Source of the DNA: Eretmocerus hayati
Taxonomy: Eukaryota; Arthropoda; Insecta; Hymenoptera; Aphelinidae
Length of the DNA stretch: 64,000 nt
Direction: 5' to 3'
Assembly: GCA_029851415.1 (NCBI GenBank)
Contig: CM056741.1
Span: forward strand, 82,722,282-82,786,281
Of this stretch, positions 54,669 through 64,000 are shown piece after piece. The notes under the pieces were generated by a model. The model had not been told where the DNA came from. It made no database searches and worked only from the letters and a program-made list of their open reading frames with translations. The position numbers were made by a program, and so were the translations under genes. The stretch's first letter is position 1. Every line of letters begins with the position of its first letter.

Positions 54669-56543
54669 CTAACGAAGAACCCCTCCCCCAAATAAATTAA
54701 AATAATGCCTTTTCTCCATATCAATCTTCTGCGGAGGCTGGATTGGTAAAAAATCTTCCAGGGATTCTTTGAATAATGATATCTTCCCAAGCTGCCAAAA
54801 GCCCGGAGGGAGAAAGTTCGACAAGTGAGCGCATTGAACCTGGAAAGAACTTCTTCCATATTCAAGTCTCATGTTCGGGATTTTGAGAATCCGCTCTTCT
54901 AGATCACCACGTGCGAGGCGTTCGGATTGGTACCTGGTGAACATCGCAGCTAGGTAGCCAGGCTCACCTGAATGCATGATCTTGTGCATCAAGAGAGCTG
55001 CGAAGTACATTCTCCGCGAATCAGTACGTAGCCAACCCGAACGCTCCCTAAACGGGTTGATGTGCTCGTCTCTCCTAACATCAAAAATATATCTCACACA
55101 TGAATTGCTTAGTCTCTGTATCCGTTGCCGCTGTTCGTCCGTGGCGTCGAGGTACACGACCGCGCAATAATCTAGGTGCGGTTGAACCAATGACTCGACT
55201 AGGTGAATCCGGAAAGGTCTGGTGATACATGCCCTAAAGAACCGGAGACCGTATAGGGTGCTGTTGACTTTCTTAGTTACTTGGTCAATGTGCGGTTTCC
55301 ACGTCAATTCACTGTCAAGTGTAACACCAAGGCTCACAACCGTATCACTGAATGAGATGAATTTGCCATCCTGTATCTCAACCCTTGGCAAGTCCATTCT
55401 CTTCAGATCTTTGATATTTCTCTCCGAGCTGAAGTAGATTGCCTTGGTCTTGCTAGCGTTGAGACACAGGCCGGAAGCTTTGGCCCACTCATTAACTGGT
55501 CATCCTATTTCCTCGAGTCGAACGATGCCTTCTCTGATCTCATTTCTCTCGATTTGAAGATAAATTTGGAGGTCATCCGCATGAAATAGATGATGTACCG
55601 ACTTTCCGTCTAGCAAACCAGCCAAGTCATTCACATGCAAACTGACGAGGAGAGGCCCGAGGACGGACCCCTGTGGAACACCCAAATTGGTGTCGAGCCA
55701 ATCAGATTTATCTACTTTTAGAGTGATTTGTTGGGTGCGACCCTGTAAACATGATTTTATCCACAGGAGTGCCGATCTTGAGAAGCCAAGGTGTCGTAGC
55801 TCCCTCAACAGCTCGGATGGTGAGATTGTGTCACGAGCTCCACTGAAATCGAATAGTAGGAGCAGGGTGATCTTCTTCCTATCAATACCTACTCTGATGT
55901 CATCGGTCAATTTTTATGAAGCTGCCTGGGTGCTATGGTGTTGCCTGAAACCAGTCTGGAAGCGATCAAGTATCTTCTCGATTTTCACATACTCCGTGAT
56001 TTAGTCGTGTGCGATTTTTTCCAGAATCTTGGAGAGGGAGCGCAGCAGCGCTATAGGAAGCAAGTCCGAGACCGTTGAAGGAGCGGCAGTCTTCTTTGAT
56101 GCGATCAGCTGCGCTTAGTTTCAAGCCTCAGGAAAAATGCCATGAGCGAAAGAAGAGTTCAAAATATGTACAATAAGATCACCGATAGCCGGAAGAGCTT
56201 TTGCGATCACGCTTTGGAATATCCCATCCGCTCCACGGGCCTTGAGGAAGAAATGTTCGATAGCACTGACTACATCACTGAAATTCGTGGGTTTAAATTT
56301 AAACCCCTCCTCCGGTGCCGAGTCAATATCGTCTATTGTTTCATTAATATTTTTGTGGGGCAAAACAGAAACTCTCGCAAAGTGCGCCTTCAACTCATCC
56401 GGTGTGAAGCCATGCAGTTCCTCCTCTTTGCTCTTAGGCAAGAGGCCGAGATTGCGCATCCCCCTCCAAATGTTCTTCTTCTGATCAAGAGCATCTGGCA
56501 GATGGGATTGAGTGGAGGAGTTATGATCTTGTTCAATGCGCAA
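54669..56543 (-). pseudogene. Reverse transcriptase of Jockey/CR1-type LINE copy 1
   Basis: Three open segments cover the RT: 56121-56543 (N-terminal, with FFLKARGADGIFQSVIAKAL), 55500-55910 (LLLFDFSGARDTI, GVPQGSVLGPLLVSL and the catalytic HADD block) and 54669-55397 (C-terminal, LGVTLDSELTWKPHIDQVTK and ATDEQRQRIQRLSNSCVRYI). A TGA at 55500-55502 and an upstream TAA near 55914 are in-frame stops; the part between 55911 and 56120 is shifted. The first catalytic-site residue is histidine rather than the usual tyrosine or phenylalanine. RT copies LINE RNA at the nicked target. Confidence 0.85.
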
Positions 56544-56899
56544 GTTGAACTCTCCGCTGAGCCGAAAGTATTCATTTTGAAGCTCAGGACACTTACGCTG
56601 GTTACGTTGAGTCCGTTCTCAGCGCCTGCGCGTCGCGTCTCGCTCATTCATGGACCAATCCAAGAAGCGTCGTTTTTACGCGGATTGATGGTTTTTTCAG
56701 GTGCTCATTCATCCATAAAGGTCTGTAAATTCTTATTCAAGCAGTGAATTGCATCTTCCAAACTGGTTCCGGCATTTTCAAGAGCTGTTCAGTCACAGCA
56801 AAGCAACCGGTCATTCAATAGCTTTGGAGTGATGTTGCGAGAATCCCTGTAGGTGAAGGAATTCTTCGGCGGAGTGGGAGTAAAGACGTTGATGGTGAC

Positions 56900-57200
56900 G
56901 TCAATGACTGAGTGCTTCCCGAATCTGGACTCTGTTGTGAAAGTCAGTAATGATGTCATTGTCATCTACATAAATATGATCAATCCATGTATGAGATGTA
57001 TTGGGGGTATGTTGAGGAGTCGGACCATGCTGCCAAGGCAAGTTCTCCTGTCAGTGCAGTCAGTATCTTGGTGTCAGGGTGAGCAGTGTCTAACAAATCC
57101 GCATTCAGATCTCCCATTATAATTGTATGACTGTAATCTCCACACAGCCGGCGTAACGAGCCAAACACCCGTCATCCATCTGCGAGGCGAATTTTGGGGG
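56900..57200 (-). pseudogene. Endonuclease fragment of Jockey/CR1-type LINE copy 1
   Basis: On the minus strand IIMGDLNADLLDT is the endonuclease GD[FL]N block, and near 56945-56995 the sequence TWIDHIYVDDND is the final [ST]-x-IDH block. They lie in different frames. The N-terminal half of the enzyme is absent. The enzyme nicks DNA for target-primed reverse transcription. Confidence 0.78.
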
Positions 57201-57227
57201 TCTTTAGATTAATACGACTAATATTGG

Positions 57228-57229
<2 letters not shown>

Positions 57230-57271
<42 letters not shown>
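57230..57271. repeat. (GA)n tail of LINE copy 2
   Basis: A pure GA run of about 42 bases directly follows the 3' end of copy 2 (minus-strand sense TC repeats). It sits at the junction with copy 1. Confidence 0.92.
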
Positions 57272-57274
<3 letters not shown>

Positions 57275-58477
57275 ATTGAAGGTCCTTTATTTGTCCGTAC
57301 ACGAAAGTTAAAGATACATATATATTACATATGTCACAAATATCAGTATCATGAAAATAAATAAATTCTCCTTCAAATAGATAATCAATATTTCTCGGTT
57401 CGGTCAAGGACAAGGTATATCACAGTTCGTGAATAGTCATATGATACTAAAAATGAAATAATAGGACCGAGGGTGAATACTCCATAGGTTACGTTACAAT
57501 ACGATAACGTTGACAAGGGCTCGCAGAAAATATCACAGTCATATATGAGTCTCATGACACAAAGTCACGCATGAAGGCTAATCCTCTTAGTGAAAAGAAA
57601 AATATATAGGAACAAATAAGAAAAGCCCAGGTCGCTTAAAGATTGAAATGTTGCATCCCGCTCACATCAATTCTCTGTGGAGGTTGCTCGAACGAGAATT
57701 CTTTGATTTCCTCCTTGAACAATGAAATTTTCTGAACCTGCCGTAGATCCGAGTGGAGGAAGTTCCACAGGCGAGCACATTGAACTTGGAACGATCTTCG
57801 GCCATATTCGAGCCTCATCCTGGGAACTTGGAGTTCTTGCTCTTCAGCATTACCCCAAGAAGGGCGATCGGACTGGTACCTTGTAAACATTGCAGCCAGG
57901 TAGCCAGCTTCTCCCATATGCATGATCTTGTGCATGATAATGGCTGCAAAGTACATTCGCCGCGAATCAGTACGCAACCAGTTCAATCTTTCCCTAAACG
58001 GAGTAATATGCTCGTTCCTCCTAGGATCAAAAATGTAGCTCACACATGCATTGCTCAGTCGTTGTATTCATTGTCGTTGTTCGTCCGTCGCATCAAGGTG
58101 AACGATAGTACAGTAGTCCAGGTAGGGTTGGACCAACGCCTCGATTAAACGGATTCGTAGAGTCCTGACCGTGAGTCGGTTGATTTTTTTTGTCACTTGA
58201 TTTATTTGCGATTTCCACGATAATTTACTATCAAGAACAACACCAAGAGTCACAACTGTATCGCTGAAAGGGATGAGAACTCCTTCCTGTATCTCAACAC
58301 CTGGCAAATCCATCCTTTTCAGATCCTTGATATTCCTCTCAGAAGAGAAAAAGATTGCCTTGGTTTTACTAGCGTTGAGACGCAGGCCGGAGCCATCGGC
58401 CCAACTAACGACGAGTCGCCCTATTTCTCCTAACCGAGCAATTCCCTCTCTGATATTCTTCTTCTCTACTTGAGTAT
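57272..58477 (-). mobile_element. Jockey/CR1-type LINE, copy 2 (5' truncated)
   Basis: The 3' region (57272-57635) and the RT C-terminal part (57636-58477) match copy 1. The 5' cut falls just after the catalytic block, at the boundary with the second dispersed repeat copy. It lies head to tail with copy 1. Confidence 0.85.
57636..58477 (-). pseudogene. RT C-terminal region of LINE copy 2
   Basis: Two open segments, 58068-58477 and 57636-58043, are split by a TGA where copy 1 codes arginine. A deletion of about ten codons after INQVTKKIN shortens the segment relative to copy 1. Shared features are NASKTKAIFFSSERNIKDLK and LRTDSRRMYFAAIIMHKIMH. Confidence 0.85.
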
Positions 58478-59408
58478 AAAGGAGCTGTTGCAAATAAGGC
58501 GAAATCTGGCCCAAACGGATTTGGCTGTAAATCACATCAGACACTCGTTTTGGGTGTCAGAGTATGCATGTGAATTTTTTCCGCATGAAATCAACTTGCA
58601 GCGATTTGCCGAGCAAGTGTCGCCCCCATTTAAAATACACGTGAAACGTCATTCTTTGCGTCCCTCTCAAAATTGGCCACAGGAACCGCTACGAGACCAA
58701 CGAGAATTTGTTCTTGAACAAAAAATACAACTTTCAGGGGTATTTTTGAGGACGGGAAATGCTGCGCTGATACCTAAAAATCACTCAGAAGATGGAGAAT
58801 GCGGATTTCTCGCGCTAAAACCGGAAAATACTCGAAAGGAGTTGGGTTAATCGAAAAGTTGCAAAGGACTAAAGTTGTAGATTTTGTCCTAAACTTTCAT
58901 TTGGCATTGGTATTTGATACATATATTAATTGAAAACTCCTAAAAAACGTCCAGAACTCATGAATAACCATATTTATCGAACTTTTTGGCGACTTCGAGG
59001 TCAAAATGGATGAAACAAGAAATACATTTTATAGGTTTTATGAAAATACACATTTTTGGTTCTCATCATTTTTTCGATAAAATGCACCAGACTTGAGCTA
59101 TTAACAAAACAAAGTCCAAAAGTGGCACTTTCCAACTTTCAAACGTAAAATACTCGAAAAAATCAAATGGAAACCCTATATAATAATTGCGTGAGAAGTT
59201 GTATTTTTTTATGAACTTCAAAATGAAAGAAAAATTCATAGCATTCCGATGTCTTGGCTTCGAGGAATATGCATTATTATGCCGAATCGCTCGTTGAGGT
59301 GGATAAATTGATGGTTCTGTGATGCTTCAGGTGAATTTACGTCAATAGATCATACCACGGTATGAAAAAACTCACCAAGGCTCATGTCCGATTTCGGTCC
59401 AGAGTCCC
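58478..59408. repeat. Dispersed repeat, copy 2
   Basis: Direct, diverged copy of 52588-53526. It directly abuts the truncated 5' end of LINE copy 2. Confidence 0.75.
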
Positions 59409-59726
59409 ACAACATCCCAGATCGCAATCATGTTCGTCAAAGTTCACCTGTACAGTAGGAACTTCTCGTTCCTGGAGATGCAATCACCCGTGGAAGAGAG
59501 AAAATACTCTACTCCCCGAATTTGCGCGCAGCTGGAAGCTCACGGAGAGGATATGTGTCACGACATTCACAAGTTTTCATCAGAATAAACTTCGTCAGAG
59601 ATTCATATTTTACCATCAAAGATTAGACTAGAAATAATCACAGAAAATAAAATTCTTCACTACAAACAACATGATATTAATACTTATACATGATGTATAT
59701 ATATCTCTCTTTTTTTTTCCTTTAAG
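59409..59726. other. Spacer up to the R1-clade LINE
   Basis: No gene. A T-run at 59709-59719 just before the LINE could be its poly(A) tail in element sense. Confidence 0.5.
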
Positions 59727-60193
59727 GTGGTTGGAGGGCAAAATCTGCCTCAGGATCCCTCGGATGCGTCCCTAGACACCGGACTGGTTCAGCTTACGCG
59801 GACTACGCATAGCCCACGCAGGCCATACCAGGCGGGACACGGGTTTGGGTGGGGCCCACCGAGAGGTGGGCCCGGCCGTGTAATATCCCTCTCCCTTTCG
59901 ATGTCCGATACCTAGGGCGTCGGGCGATCAAGAAGGAGATCCACCTGCATCTACCATCTCATCCCGGAACCGCGTGAGCATTACTTCAGGATGAGCGGCA
60001 TGTCTTGCGCTCGATTGCGAGCGTTCCTCTTCTCCATCTTCTCTCTTCGGCCACTTGTCGGCATCTTCTATCTTCATTCTTCATTGTTCCCTCTCTTTCT
60101 TCTTTCTTCTCTCTTTTTTCTTCTTTCTTCCTTCTTCAGTGCATCAGATTCCTCCTGGAATCATTTGGGCCTCTTCTGTTTCAATCGGCAGAG
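59727..60193 (-). other. 3' untranslated region of R1-clade copy B
   Basis: Starts GGTGGTTGGAGGGCAAAATC and includes the TTCTTTCTTC block also seen in copies A and C. Confidence 0.8.
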
Positions 60194-62897
60194 TCACTGT
60201 AATTCGCCTGCTTCGAGGCGCCTTACTTCCCTCTCTTCCTCTTTTTTGCGGGTCATCACCAGCTTGATGTATCCGGTGAGTCTATCCCATGTCTCCTGGT
60301 TGCGGAGCAAGTACGGGACGAGATTTTCAGGCGTTAGTTGAGCACCCAGCCATTCATCCAGCTCGGCGCGCTCTCTCCGGGTGTCGCTGCACTTAAACAG
60401 GGCATGTTCGGCGTCATCCCATTCGTCCCCGCATGACTGACATGCTGGGGTCGTCCTCTCCTTGAACCTGGTTAGATAGGAACCGAAGCAACCATGATCG
60501 CTCAGTGCCTGCGTCGTCCAGTAGTCTATCTCTCCGTGGGTGCGTTCCGCCGACTTGGCTACGTCAAGATCAGCCGGTGCGTCCATCTGCCGTTCGCAAA
60601 TGGCGAATCCCACTCAGTTTGCCAATGCTCAAGGGTGGTTTCCTTCTCGTTGTCGCGGATGATCTCCTTCATCGTCGGAGTGAGTACTCGTTCAGCTCTG
60701 ATCACTTTCTGGCGGTCCCAGATCCTCACTCGCTCCGCGACGAGCAAGTGAATGGGCGGAGTACTCGCCAATACGTAAGCCGCATCTCCTGACACAGTGC
60801 GGTAGGCACGGATACTCCTCAGGGCCGCTCTTCGGTGGACAGGCCCCATCTCTTCTCGATGATGGTCTTCTCTACTCTCTTCCCCCACACGGGTGCAACG
60901 TACAGCATGATGGAGGTAGTGACGGTGTTGAGAAGGGCGCGCCTCTTTTCCTTGGGTCCTCCGATATTCGACATGAGCCGCTGGAGCGCCGCACCGACCC
61001 TGTTTGCCTTCTGGGCGGCTTCCTGGATGTGCTTCTTGAACGACCACTTGTCGTCGAGCCATACACCGAGGTATTTCAGCTCTGTCTTCCGTGGAATCTC
61101 CTGCCCGTTGATATAAAACCGGGGTAAGTCGAACTTCCTACGCCTTGTGACCACGATTGCTTCGCACTTCTTGACAGCGAGCTCCAGAAGCCTGCTAATC
61201 ATCCACTCGTAGGATCGGGCCAGCGCTTCGTTCGCGCGTCTACCCAAGAGTTCCTCGTTGTCAGCCCATACTATGAGTCCCGCGTCGTCCGCGGAAGCCA
61301 CTCTTATCACTCCTTCTGGCAGTTCGATAGACAGTAAGCTGTCATACTGGGTGTTCCAGTTGAACGGCCCGGAGACCGATCCCTGTCCGATTCCGGCGGA
61401 CAATACCCGAATCTCTTGTCCCTCGTCGGTGTCGTACACGAGGGTCCTGTTCCGCAGGTAGACACTCGTGACGGCTAGTAGATAGGGGGACAATTTACCT
61501 GCTTGGGATTGATAGACTCGCTCCCAGCTCGCGCAGTTGAATGCGTTCTTTATGTCCAACGCAATGATGGCACAGAATCCCCCTCTTCCTTGGTATGGGT
61601 TCCCTACCGACGCTTGAACCCGTTCTTGGACCGCCTCGATCGCGTGCACAGTGCTCCGTCCCTTCCGGAACCCGAACTGCATTGGTGATAGCCCACCGCC
61701 TTCTTCGTAGGCTTTTTCCACCCTGTTGAGCACCATCCTCTCGTACATTTTCCCGATATTTCCGAGCATGCTGAGAGGGCGTTGACCTCCTTGACCCTGA
61801 GGTATCAGGACCAGCTTCTGGCGTTTCCACTTGTCCGGGAAAGTTCCCGCGCTCAGACAGATGTTGAAGAGATCGAGGAGAAGATCTGGTTTGTATTTGA
61901 AGACCAGTTTTAGAGCCTCGTTTGGGATGCCATCCAGGCCAGGGGCCTTGCCGTTCGGCATTCTCTTCGTCGTTATGAGTAGCTCTTGCATAGTGAAGAG
62001 CGGGATGGGGTCTTCGCTCTCCGTAGGGAATGTAACTCTGGGTTCTCCTGCTGGGAATAGGTCTTCCACGATGGTGCGGAATGTTGCTGCATCGGTCGGT
62101 GCTGGGTTGCCCTTCCGGGGTCGGACCTTTGACATGACCACGCGATATGGCGTGCCCCAGGGGTCTTCGTTAACCATGTCGCACAGTTCACCCCAGCACT
62201 TCTCTTTGCTCCTCCGGATGGCTAGAACGAGATCCTTCTTTGCTTCTTTGTACGCTCTGTCATCTTCCGCCAGCGATGGTCGTTGCAGCTTCCTTGATCG
62301 CCATGCGGTCCTTCTCTTCTTGTTGCTCGTTCTTCGTAGAGCCTTGATCTCATCAGTGATCCAGTACTCTGGTTTCCTCCAGAAACGTGTTGTTGTCCTG
62401 CGAGGCATCGACGCGTCGCAAGCTCTCGTGATGGCGGATGTTACCGACGCCACAGCCTCGTCCGAGGCGGAGTTCATCGGGAGATCTTCGACTGTTTCTA
62501 TCGATTCCCGGAATTTTCCCTCGTCCAGCTTCCGTACCTGCCACCCCGTTGGTCGCGGTCTGCGTGTCGCCTGTCTCTGTCCGTCAGTCCTAAGTCGAAA
62601 CCGAATATGTCAATGGTCACTCAGTGTTTCCGTGTCCAGAACTTCCCACGATGTCACACGTCCCATGAGCGATGGGCTCATGAACGTCAGGTCGAGGACC
62701 GATGATGAACCTCCCTCCCGGGACCGAGTGTCGTGCCGGTAATAGGTGATAACCCCCGTCTCGTTTGCGAGCACTAATCCCAATGCCTCCATGGCATCAG
62801 CGAGTATTACCCCCCGTCTATCGCGTGGCCCCCCGCTCCAAGTCCGGTCCTTGGAGTTGAAATCTCCCGCGATTATAACTGCCCCCCCCCCCCCCAT
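60194..62897 (-). pseudogene. ORF2 of R1-clade copy B: endonuclease end, RT, C-terminal motif
   Basis: The largest open segment (60819-62477, 552 codons) carries RT motifs in order: MPNGKAPGLDGIPNEAL near residue 175, ALDIKNAFNCASW near 306, IGQGSVSGPFNWN near 363 and the catalytic ASADDAG at 394-400. Upstream, 62610-62897 codes the endonuclease end (VIIAGDFNSKDRTWSG and SSSVLDLTFMS) and stops at a TGA in place of an arginine codon. Downstream, a one-base deletion near 60867 moves the frame to 60559-60866 and a further shift near 60590 leads to 60194-60613 with CQSCGDEWDDAEHALFKC. Confidence 0.88.
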
Positions 62898-63229
62898 CGC
62901 CTCACATCCTCTTCTAGGTCGTGGAGCTCGTCTTCAAATTCGTGCGTCTTGAGCGACGGCGAGTAGTAGCAGCTGTATACAGCTGTGCCCCCTATGGTCT
63001 TTCGAGCATAACCGCGGCCACTAACAGCTGGTTCAGTCTCGCGGATCGCGGGATTCGTGATCTGAATTACAGCGGTCCCCCAGTGATCGAATGTGGAACG
63101 GGAAAGTTCGCGCTTCCGAGGCGGTTCGGAGATGATCAGAACATCGATACCCCCTTCTTTGGTGGCAGTGTGTAGGAGGTCACAAGCGTCCCCGCTTCTC
63201 CTGAGGTTGGCTTGGATGAAGTTAGCCAT
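62873..63229 (-). pseudogene. Endonuclease N-terminus of ORF2, R1-clade copy B
   Basis: Starts MANFIQANLRRSGDACDLL. Its ATG overlaps the ORF1 stop in the 8-base word ATGGCTAA, a normal coupling of LINE ORFs. It includes IDVLIISEPPRK and ends in a G-run that shifts frame before the AGDFNS block. Confidence 0.85.
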
Positions 63230-63983
63230 TTCTCCCCCCCCCCCTGCGTCTATATGTCACCCTCGCGTTTTGGTAGGCTGTGCAGTTGCTGGAGCCCGAC
63301 TTGTGGTCAGATCTGGTCCCGATAGCCACGCAGCTGAGGCATTTTGGTTTCTCTTCACAGGTAGCGGCGAGGTGTCCTGGTTCACCGCACTGGAAGCAGA
63401 GTTTCGGTTGACGTTCCTCTGCCTTCTCTTTTTTGCAGCTTGAGGCCTTGTGGCCATACTCTAGGCAGTTATAGCAACGTGGGATGCCACCCTTCCCGCG
63501 GATTCTCACTCTGCTCCATCCCACCTTGGGTTCTTTCCAGTCCAGGAGGCGGTGAGCGAGCCTCGCTGGGATGGACACCACCGCTGTTTGGGTGCCTCGG
63601 GAGCCGTTTCGCAGGCTCTTGACTATTATGGCTCCATCCTCGTTTTCTGGTAGGGCCTTCGCGAGGTCCTTCTGCACTTTAGTTTTGTCGACATCGTTGT
63701 CGACTCCGAGAACCTCGAGGGTCATGCTATTTGCGAGGCAGTGGACGGCCCCTTCTTGCCCGACGACTGGTATCAGAGTGGCTTTGATGGCTGCAGCGTC
63801 GGTGCCCTTCCTCAATTCAATGAGGATTTGTCCTTCCTGTGTCTTGCGGATGCCCGTGACTTGAGAGCCCACTTCTTCATTAAGGTCATCCGTCTTTATC
63901 TTGCGCAACACATCTGCGTAGTTTAACCCACCTCGGTTTGCCGTGACGAGAACGGCGTCGGATTTCGCTCTTCTTGGCTTCAT
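63222..63983 (-). CDS. ORF1 (Gag-like) protein of R1-clade copy B
   Basis: A 253-codon frame without stops. Residues 1-160 form a charged region with VTGIRKTQEGQILIELRKG and a conserved WSRVRIRGKGG. Three zinc knuckles follow at 170-183 (CYNCLEYGHKASSC), 196-209 (CFQCGEPGHLAATC) and 215-234 (C-x2-C-x8-H-x6-C). It ends in a glycine-rich RRRGGG tract coded by the junction G-run, with a stop overlapping the ORF2 start. The upstream end is close to the window edge, so the true start may lie beyond 64000. The protein binds LINE RNA. Confidence 0.8.
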   Translation of the reverse strand: MKPRRAKSDAVLVTANRGGLNYADVLRKIKTDDLNEEVGSQVTGIRKTQEGQILIELRKGTDAAAIKATLIPVVGQEGAVHCLANSMTLEVLGVDNDVDKTKVQKDLAKALPENEDGAIIVKSLRNGSRGTQTAVVSIPARLAHRLLDWKEPKVGWSRVRIRGKGGIPRCYNCLEYGHKASSCKKEKAEERQPKLCFQCGEPGHLAATCEEKPKCLSCVAIGTRSDHKSGSSNCTAYQNARVTYRRRGGGRNG

Positions 63984-64000
63984 CTTTGCCTTCTTTCCAG

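Larger units (their letters stand above)
54340..57229 (-). mobile_element. Jockey/CR1-type LINE, copy 1 (5' truncated)
   Basis: Endonuclease, RT and C-terminal region are read on the minus strand. The 3' end is next to a short TAGA repeat (54340-54353). The 5' end is cut in the endonuclease, at the (GA)n tail of copy 2. Stops and frameshifts interrupt the ORF. Confidence 0.85.
59727..64000 (-). mobile_element. R1-clade non-LTR retrotransposon, copy B (runs off the window)
   Basis: Same layout as copy A and nearly the same sequence, but with a longer, intact-looking ORF1 start. ORF2 is broken by one TGA (about 62610), two frameshifts (about 60867 and 60560-60610) and a shift in a G-run (about 62880-62895). 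It continues beyond 64000, where the 5' untranslated region would be. Confidence 0.9.

Noticed and set aside
54669..55397. Intact host gene on the minus strand
   Set aside because: It is the C-terminal part of a LINE RT with a related copy 3 kb away.
59727..64000. R1 element in ribosomal DNA
   Set aside because: No 28S rRNA sequence flanks either long copy.

Overview
This is a stretch of eukaryotic, almost certainly arthropod (probably insect) genome, very rich in transposable elements and nearly free of host genes. The case for an arthropod is the mix of element families: Ty3/Gypsy with a tRNA-Ser-type primer site, BEL/Pao, R1-clade and Jockey/CR1-type LINEs, a hAT-type DNA element, a Helitron-type helicase relic and many foldback elements. 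Splice-flanked collagen coding sequence points to an animal. No bacterial gene organisation, rRNA, tRNA or CRISPR was seen. Species cannot be named from the sequence. Layout, left to right. (1) 1-362 is degenerate simple repeat. (2) 660-13675 is a nested set: a palindromic foldback element (arms about 400 bp) is split by a complete but dead Ty3/Gypsy element (1319-13401, 5-bp target duplication). Its pol gene is split by a 6.34-kb hAT-like insertion (3418-9757, 8-bp duplication), which itself carries a TTAA-flanked MITE (8793-9356). A 1.6-kb hairpin-forming inverted repeat (11370-12956) also sits near the 3' end of the Gypsy element. (3) 14141-23535 is a BEL/Pao element on the minus strand with both LTRs, target duplication, initiator-tRNA-Met primer site, gag, protease, RT, RNase H and integrase, all damaged by stops and frameshifts, with a foldback MITE in its leader. 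(4) 25347-30709 is a large inverted-repeat structure with outer arms near 0.9 kb and an inner inverted repeat built from tandem units of about 290 bp. (5) Around 31661 lies one 36-bp exon encoding four Gly-X-Y triplets, the only convincing host coding sequence. (6) 32036-37244 holds a 3' fragment and a long copy (A) of an R1-clade LINE; copy B runs from 59727 past the right edge. (7) 39735-42860 is a decayed Helitron-type region with PIF1-like helicase pieces. (8) 45531-50873 is an LTR retrotransposon with identical-length 290-bp LTRs, 4-bp target duplication and only gag-like reading frames. (9) 52588-59408 contains two copies of a dispersed repeat around two head-to-tail truncated Jockey/CR1-type LINEs on the minus strand. 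What works together here is within each element: gag/pol pieces with LTR, primer site and purine tract in the retroelements; ORF1 and endonuclease-RT ORF2 in the LINEs. Every element ORF seen carries at least one break except the short LINE ORF1 at the right edge, so the window is mostly an insertion graveyard, probably intronic or intergenic sequence near or within a collagen gene. All comparisons between copies were made by eye, so boundaries carry a few bases of uncertainty unless a target duplication fixes them.
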